Shown here one piece after another: positions 57,347-64,000 of a stretch of DNA of 64,000 bases (its first letter is position 1; each line of letters opens with the position of its first letter). The position numbers and the translations under genes were made by a program. The notes below the pieces were generated by a model that worked only from the letters and a program-made list of their open reading frames with translations, was not told where the DNA came from and did not search any database. The stretch comes from Clitoria ternatea (taxonomy: Eukaryota > Streptophyta > Magnoliopsida > Fabales > Fabaceae), in assembly GCA_037962975.1 (NCBI GenBank), contig CM075669.1:122280501-122344500 (forward strand), given 5' to 3'.

Positions 57347-60300
57347 ATCCAAAAATGATTTTCCTGAGAAAGACAAAAACCTGGATTTATTTCACGACCC
57401 TGTTTATCCAAATGATTGCGTCTACGAGGAAAGTGAGGAAGACTTTGGACCCTCATCTGAATTGACAAGATTGTTGGAACAAGAGGATAAGGAGATCTGC
57501 CCACATCAGGAGGAAATTAAAATCATCAACCTTGGAGATGAAGGAGAAGATAAAATGATCAAGATAGGCACAGGCCTGAACAAAGACCAGCAAGATGAAT
57601 TGATTGAATTGCTCCGGGAATTTCGGGATGTGTTTGCTTGGTCATATCAGGATATGCCAGGGTTGGATAACAGTATAGTGGAACATAGGTTGCCTCTGAA
57701 ACTAGAGTGTCCACCAGTTAAGCAAAAGCTACGGAGAATGAAACCGGAAATGCTTCTCAAGATCAAGGAAGAGGTCAAAAAACAATTCGAAGCTGGTTTC
57801 TTGGCCGTAGCCAAATATCCACAATGGGTAGCCAACATAGTTCCGGTCCCGAAGAAGGATGGAAAAGTACGGATGTGTGTGGACTATCGAGATCTAAACA
57901 GGGCCAGCCCTAAAGACGATTTTCCTCTTCCACATATTGACATGTTGGTCGATAACACAGCCCAACACTCCATCTTCTCTTTCATGGATGGTTTCTCTGG
58001 GTACAATCAGATTAAAATGGCGCCCGAAGACATGGAAAAAACAACGTTCGTCACGTTGTGGGGTACTTTCTGTTACAAAGTGATGTCCTTTGGTTTAAAG
58101 AACGCAGGGGTAACTTATCAGAGAGCAATGGTCACTTTATTCCACGAAATGATGCACAAGGAAATAGAGGTCTATGTGGATGATATCATTGCAAAATCCA
58201 GAATCGCGGAAGATCATGTCCGCGACTTAAGGAAATTGTTTGAACGGTTGAGAAGGTTTAAGCTTAGATTAAACCCTGCCAAGTGCACGTTTGGCACAAA
58301 GTCAGGTAAACTGTTGGGTTTCATTGTAAGCAAGAAAGGAGTTGAAGTGGATCCCGACAAGGTCGGGGCAATCCTAGAAATGCCACCTCCTTGCACAGAA
58401 AAAGAAGTCAGGGGGTTCTTGGGAAGATTAAACTACATCGCTCGATTTATCTCACAATTGACATCGACCTGCGAGCCGATCTTCAAGCTACTCCGCAAGA
58501 ACCAACCGGGGCAATGGAATGAGGACTGCCAAATGGCTTTTGAGAAGATTAAGCAATACTTGAAAGAACCACCAATATTGGTGCCACCAACCCCTGGGAG
58601 ACCACTGATTTTGTACATGACGGTACTGGATGGGTCCATGTATGGGCTGCGTATTGGGTCAGCACGATGAAACGGGAAAGAAAGAACATGCCATATATTA
58701 CCTAAGCAAAAAGTTCACTAATTACGAAATGCGATACTCCGCATTAGAACGAACTTGTTGCGCGTTAGCATGGGCTGCGAAGCGTTTAAGGCAATACATG
58801 TTGAGTCACACTACCTGGCTAGTCTTTAAGATGGATCCTATCAAGTACATCTTTGAGAAGCCAGCCCTGACCAGAAGGATTGCTCGATGGCAAGTGCTAT
58901 TAACTGAGTACGACATAACATATGTCACTTAGAAAGCCATAAAAGGGAGCGCTTTGGCTGACTACCTAGCCCATCAACCTGTAAGTGATTACCAACCAGT
59001 ACCATTCGACTTCCCAGACGAGGATATTTTGGCACTGTCCGACGAAAAAGAAGGCGGTAACAAAGACAAATGGATTTTAAGATTCGATGGAGCTTCTAAT
59101 GCTTTAGGGCACGGAATTAGGGCCATTTTGATTTCGCCAAAAAGAGAATTCATCCCTGTCTGTGCCAGGCTATGTTTCGATTGTACCAACAATGTCGCTG
59201 AATATGAGGCCTGCTCCTTAGGGATCCAAGCGGCATTAGATATGAAAGTAAGGACACTGGAAGTCTACGGAGACTCTGCTTTAGTCGTCCACCAGTTAAA
59301 AGGTGAGTGGGAAACCAGAGATAGCAAGCTTCTCCCCTATCACGCCCACATTATGGAAATGATCAGAGATTTCGAAGAGATTTCTTTCCATCATGTTCCT
59401 CGAGAAGATAATCAGATGGCTGACGCTTTGGCCACTCTCGCTTCAATGTTCAAAGTAAACAATGACTATGACGTGCCCCCCATCGAGGTAGAAAAGCGTC
59501 ATGAGCCCGCATACTGCCAAGTAGTCGAAGAACAATCGGATGGAAAACCTTGGTATCATGATATCAAGAGGTATATCCAGAGGCAAGAATACCCCGACAA
59601 TGCCACAAAAAATGACAAGAGAACCCTGCGACGACTCGCCATGGGGTTTTTCTTAAATGGAGACGTGCTTTACAAAAGAAACCATGATTCTATCCTTCTT
59701 CGCTGCGTTGATACCGCTGAAGCAAATAGAATCATGAGGGATATCCACGAGGGATCTTTCGGAACCCACATCAATGGGCACGCCATGTCAAGGAAAATCT
59801 TAAGGGCTGGTTATTTTTGGATGACCATGGAAGCAGACTGCTTCGCCTATGCTCGGAGATGTCATAAGTGCCAAATATATGCTGATCATATTCACGCACC
59901 CCCGTCATCTCTAAATGTTTTGTCAGCACCATGGCCTTTTTCGATGTGGGGCATGGATGTCATTGGTCCCATTGAACCAAAGGCTTCAAACGGCCATCGT
60001 TTCATTTTGGTCGCCATTGATTACTTCACAAAATGGGTGGAAGCAGCTTCATACACTAATGTAACCAAAGGTGTTGTTGTTAAATTCGTCAAGTGTGAGT
60101 TGATATGTCGGTACGGCCTACCGAGTCAAATCATCACAGACAATGGTACAAACCTGAACAATAAAATGATGAAGGAGCTTTGTGAGAGCTTTAAGATCTC
60201 TCACCATAATTCCTCTCCGTACCGCCCAAAAATGAATGGGGCAGTCGAGGCGGCGAACAAGTATATCAAGAAGATAATACAGAAAATAGTGGTAACCTAT

Positions 60301-60798
60301 AAAGACTGGAACGAAATGCTTCCTTTTGCTCTGCACGATTATCGTACCTCAGTCCGGACCTCGACTGGGGCAACTCCATTCTCTTTAGTTTATGGCATGG
60401 AAGCAGTCCTGCCTTTTGAAGTGGAGATTCCTTCCCTCCGAGTAATCATGGAAGCCAAACTGGTTGAAGCTGAATGGATCCAGACTCGACATGACCAATT
60501 AAATCTGATTGATAGTAAGAGACTGACTGCCCTCTGCCATGGTCAGTTATATCAAAGGCGTATGAAGCGAGCGTTTGAAAAGAAAGTACAACCCCGACAA
60601 TTCCAAGAAGGAGACTTGGTGCTCAAGAAGGTTTTGTCTATGCATAAAGATCACCGGGGCAAATGGACTCCCAGCTATGAAGGGCCTTATGTCGTGAAGA
60701 AGGCTTTTTCCGGAGGTGCTCTCATACTCGCCAACATGGATGGGGAAGATCTACCGATGCCTATAAACGCGGACGCAGTGAGAAGATACTATGCATAA
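57347..60798 (+). pseudogene. Ogre/Tat pol: RT, RNase H, second RNase H, integrase; broken
   Basis: Order: acidic linker (57347-57600); RT with MCVDYRDLNRASPKDDFPLP and catalytic YVDD (58173-58184); RNase H connection; a second, archaeal-type RNase H (FDGASNALG, AEYEACSLGIQAALD, YGDSALV, DNQMADALA; about 59070-59450), which marks the Tat/Ogre lineage; integrase zinc domain (HEGSFGTHINGH, CHKCQIYADH); core with Asp in MDVIGP, Asp in ITDNGT and Glu in GAVEAAN; and a C-terminal domain (GDLVLKKVL) to TAA at 60796-60798. Breaks: a frame change near 58637 in the first RNase H, fitting a 4-nt gain (TATG), and TAG at 58930-58932 before the second RNase H. Integrase motifs are all present but sit behind the breaks. 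Confidence 0.9.
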
Positions 60799-61780
60799 AA
60801 AAATATAAAAATAAAAATAAAATAAAATAAAATAAAAATAAAATAAAATAAAATAAAATAAAAAAGAAAAAAAGAAAAAAAAGGGGCTCGCTAGGTTGAA
60901 AACCTGAAAAGGCGACCTAGGCAAAAGTTAGAGCAATTGGTGGGGTCAAAAATCCTAAGAAAGCGACCCCAACAAATTCACACCCTATAGATTCAACACT
61001 GCAATGCCAATTTTCCAAGTCACAGACAGGGGGATGGGTCTAGAACATCGAAGCCATTGTCAAGTCACGCCCTCGAAAGCAAAATCAGAAGATAAACAGG
61101 AAATCATGGAAAAGACCAGGAATCTTGTCGCTCTCAGGAAATCGATGGAGGATCTAAAAGGCCTTCCCTTCCATCCTTACCATCAATTCCTCACACCTTG
61201 TCATATTTTTGCATTATTATTGTCACCTGTACATATCTGTTGTTCATAAATAAAAAGTTTCCTTTCTTCTCACATGTATTCATGACTAGAATGAATAAAC
61301 AAATTTTGCCTAAAAAGAATTTCTTAAAAAAAATGAGTTTTGAGAAGAACAAAAACACAAAGTTATGGGGAACGAAGTGGACACCGTTGCCAGATCTTAC
61401 CTCAAGCAAGCTCAACCAGCTCTGCGAAACAACCTCAATGAAGTCAGAAGTAATAATTATTTTGGCCATGAGTTACTTCAACACCTATCGCCAAGGGAGT
61501 CCGCCTGTAAGTTTTTAATTAGTTCGCGTTTCTCTGTGAAAGGATGGCCAGGAACCACGATCCCCGAGATGTGTAGTTGCCCAACTCTCTCCGTAGTAGA
61601 CCTTCGGCATATCCGCAGTAAACCCCAAGTCCATTCTCTTTCACCCAAAGGGACATTACCCTGAATCACCAAATTTTCTCCCCTAGTGGAACCATAATCG
61701 CCAAAAACTACACTTCCCAAATCCTTCCCTAGTGGGACTACACTTCCCAGTCAACCCAAAACTGGGGCATCTCCCCAGAT
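60799..61780 (+). other. 3' untranslated region of the Ogre/Tat element
   Basis: Starts with an (AAAAT)n tract (about 60800-60880), then unique sequence with GGCGACCTAGGC and AAGCGACCCC words. No gene; short ORFs at 61004-61720 overlap on both strands without any domain. Confidence 0.6.
60800..60882 (+). repeat. AAAAT microsatellite
   Basis: About a dozen AAAAT units with A-rich interruptions directly after the pol stop codon. Confidence 0.9.
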
Positions 61781-61784
61781 TCTT

Positions 61785-62560
61785 CTTTCGGTCAAGGGAC
61801 AGTTTTCCCCAAAGACTCTTTCGATCATGTCAAACCGGGGCATCTCCCCGGGTTTATTCTTTCATTCAAAGGACAGTACCCCACCCTTCAAGCTTCATCC
61901 AATCATCTCAAACTGGAGCATCTCTCCCAGGTTTGTTCTCATTCATTCAAGGGGCAGTTCCCCAAGATTTCATCCAATCATGTCGAACTGGGGCATCTCC
62001 CCGGGTTTATTCTCTTATTCAAGGGGCAGTTCCCCAAGATTTCATCCACTCATGTCAAACTGGGGCATCTCCCTGGGTTTATTCTTTTATTCAAGGGGCA
62101 GTTCCCCAAGATTTCATCCAATCATGTCAAACTGGGGCATCTCCCTGGGTTTATTCTTTCATTCAAGGGGCAGTTCCCCAAGATTTCATCCAATCATGTC
62201 AAACTGGGCCATCTCCCCGGGTTCGTTCTCATTCATTCAAGGGGCAGTTCCCCAAGATTTCATCCAATCATGTCAAACTAGGGCATCTCCCCGGGTTTAT
62301 TCTCTTATTCAAGGGGCAGTTCCCCAAGATTTCATCCAATCATGTCAAACTGGGGCATCTCCCCGGGTTTATTCTCTTATTCAAGGGGCAGTTCCCCAAG
62401 ATTTCATCCAATCATGTCAAACTGGGGCATCTCCCCGGGTATATCCTCTCAATCAAGGGGTAGTTCCCCAACCACCCACAGTCATGTCAAACTGGGACAT
62501 CCCCCCAGATTCATTCTCTTGCGTTCAAGGGGCAGTTCCCCAAGAACCCGCAGTCATGGC
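61785..62560 (+). repeat. 72-bp tandem array
   Basis: About ten units. The word GGGGCAGTTCCCCAAG recurs at 61951, 62023, 62095, 62167, 62241, 62313, 62385, 62457 (one change) and 62529. The period is 72 bp with one 74-bp step. Each unit has two short palindromic words, GGGGCAGTTCCCC and GGGGCATCTCCCC. As 72 is a multiple of three, long frames stay open through it (61732-62463, 61827-62609); these are not genes. Confidence 0.95.
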
Positions 62561-62589
62561 AACCGAGGGTCAACCCCAACCTTTACATT

Positions 62590-62885
62590 TCCTGCCAATA
62601 GTGAGTTAATTCGGACGAGACGTCCTGTTAACTCCCCCAACCTCTACATTTCCTGCCAACATTGAGTTAATTCGGACGAGACGTCCTGTTAACTCCCCCA
62701 ACCTCTATATTTCCTGCCAACATTGAGTTAATTCGGACGAGACGTCCTGTTAACTCCCCCAACCTCTACATTTCCTGCCAACATTGAGTTAATTCGGACG
62801 AGACGTCCTGTTAGCTCACCCAACCTTTACATTTCCTGTCAACAATGAGCTAATTCGGACGAGACGTCCTGTTAGTTTCCCCAAC
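62590..62885 (+). repeat. 61-bp tandem array
   Basis: Five units with TCGGACGAGACGTCCTGTTA at 62611, 62672, 62733, 62794 and 62855, period exactly 61 bp. A lone relative with one change is at 63651. Confidence 0.95.
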
Positions 62886-62896
62886 CTTTACTTTCT

Positions 62897-63640
62897 TGTC
62901 GCCAATCAAATGGCACCTTTTTACTCTCCAGTCAACGAAGAGGCAACACCCTCACCCTTTACTTTTCTGTTGCCGATCAAATGGCACCTTTTACTTTCCA
63001 ATCAACGAAGAGGCAACACCCTCACCCTTTACTTTCTTGTCGCCGATCAAATGGCACCTTTTACTTTCCAGTCAACGAAGAGGCAACACCCTCACCCTTT
63101 ACTTTCTTGTCGCCAATCAAATGGCACCTTTTTACTCTCCAGTCAACGAAGAGGCAACACCTTCACCCTTTACTTTTCTGTTGCCGATCAAATGGCACCT
63201 TTTACTTTCCAGTCAACGAAGAGGCAACACCCTCACCCTTTACTTTCTTGTCGCCGATCAAATGACACCTTTTACTTTCCAGTCAACGAAGAGGCAACAC
63301 CCTCACCCTTTACTTTCTTGTCGCCAATCAAATGGCACCTTTTTACTCTCCAGTCAATGAAGAGGCAACACCCTCACCCTTTACTTTTCTGTTGCCGATC
63401 AAATGGCACCCTTTACTTTCCAGTCAACGAAGAGGCAACACCCTCACCTTTTACTTTTCTGTTGCCGATCAAATGGCACCTTTTACTTTCCAGCCAACGA
63501 AGAGGCAACACCCTCACCCTTTACTTTCTTGTCACCGATCAAATGGCACCTTTTACTTTCCAGTCAACGAAGAGGCAACACCCTCACCCTTTACTTTCTT
63601 GTCGCCAATCAAGTGGCACCTTTTATAATTCCTGTCAACA
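62897..63640 (+). repeat. 70/71-bp tandem array with three-unit higher order
   Basis: Eleven units marked by ATCAAATGGCACC near 62905, 62976, 63046, 63116, 63187, 63257, 63327, 63398, 63468, 63538 and 63608. Spacings are 71,70,70,71,70,70,71,70,70,70. The 71-bp steps end at a GTTGCCGATC junction. ORFs of up to 244 codons across it are artefacts. Confidence 0.95.
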
Positions 63641-63716
63641 GTGAGTTAATTCGGATGAGACGTCCTGTTAGCTCCCCCAATCTTTACCTTTCTTGTCAAC
63701 CGAGGGTCAACCCCAA

Positions 63717-63885
63717 CCTTTACTTTCATGTCGCCAATCAAATGGCCCCCCCTTTTACTTTCCTGTTGCCAATCAAACGGCACCCCTTTACTTTCATGTC
63801 GCCGATCAAATGGCACCCCTGTACTTTCCTGTCGCCAATCAAATGGCACTATGTTACTTTCCTGTTGCCGAACAAGTGCCTTTTA
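63717..63885 (+). repeat. ~34-bp tandem array related to the 70-bp unit
   Basis: Five units with TACTTTCNTGTYGCCRATCA at spacings of 35, 33, 33 and 33 bp (GCC at 63733, 63768, 63801, 63834 and 63867). They contain only the GCCAATCAAATGGCACC half of the 70-bp monomer. Confidence 0.85.
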
Positions 63886-64000
63886 GTCACCTAAGAGGGC
63901 ATCCTTTTATCTTCCGATCGCCAAGCGAGGCACCCTTCATCTCTAATCAATTGGAAATCGACAACCAATCCTCTCTCCTCTTGTTAACTGAAAGACAGTC

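Noticed and set aside
61732..62609. Overlapping ORFs of 243 and 260 codons in two frames
   Set aside because: They run through the 72-bp tandem array; a period divisible by three keeps frames open. No domain, and the protein is just the repeat.
62897..63640. Regular ~70-bp repeats considered as a CRISPR array
   Set aside because: The whole unit repeats with no unique spacers, and the context is a plant retrotransposon.
62896..63894. ORFs of up to 244 codons near the right edge
   Set aside because: Same cause: frames through the 70/71-bp and 34-bp arrays. Several frames are open over the same DNA.
1..64000. tRNA or rRNA genes
   Set aside because: None seen by eye. The tRNA-like 18-mers at 23458 and 52682 are retrotransposon primer sites, not tRNA genes.

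Overview
This window looks like TE-dense, probably pericentromeric, nuclear DNA of a legume, most likely soybean (Glycine) or a close phaseoloid relative. The organism call is inference. It rests on arrays of the GTAATCGATTAC palindrome in a Copia LTR, on an envelope-less Athila-lineage Ty3/gypsy element, on an Ogre/Tat-lineage element with its intron, on CACTA transposons carrying gene fragments, and on plant-type splice sites. I see no rRNA, tRNA or CRISPR and no undisturbed host gene. The only host-derived coding sequence lies inside a CACTA transposon.

Layout: 1-1425 is the 3' end of a Copia element (LTR). 1426-9008 is a decayed Athila-type 3' half (envelope-position protein remnant plus 3' LTR) split by a solo LTR (3106-6529, TSD CCTTG). 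9009-10500 is a decayed SIRE-like Copia gag fragment, and about 10505-11880 is an inverted Copia LTR. 11597-34787 holds a 1.2-kb tandem duplication; its second copy was split by CACTA element 1 (13187-33960, TSD CCT). CACTA 1 carries two minus-strand transposase-type genes, both broken: a TNP2-like gene and a Transposase_24/Ulp1-peptidase gene. It is itself interrupted by a young complete Athila-lineage retrotransposon (21304-32377, TSD CAGCT) whose polyprotein is intact except for one stop codon in integrase.

33964-38480 is unclassified, probably LTR-derived DNA. CACTA element 2 (38481-46552, TSD ATT) has no transposase. It carries an apparently intact lipid-transfer-protein-like gene with a TATA box and one intron, a 5'-truncated LINE with a 14-bp TSD, a six-exon fragment of a TPR/DnaJ-type gene, and a 0.5-kb near-perfect hairpin. 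A second solo LTR of the same family as the first follows (46599-50217, TSD AAGAA).

50223-64000 is an Ogre/Tat-lineage Ty3/gypsy element: LTR with TATA box, tRNA-type primer site, gag, protease with G-patch, a 212-bp intron, RT, two RNase H domains, integrase, and a 3' region made of four successive tandem arrays (72, 61, 70/71 and about 34 bp). Its 3' LTR lies outside the window.

Relative order of events (inference): tandem duplication, then CACTA 1, then decay of its transposase, then the recent Athila insertion. The most interesting part is CACTA 2, a transposase-less gene-carrying element.
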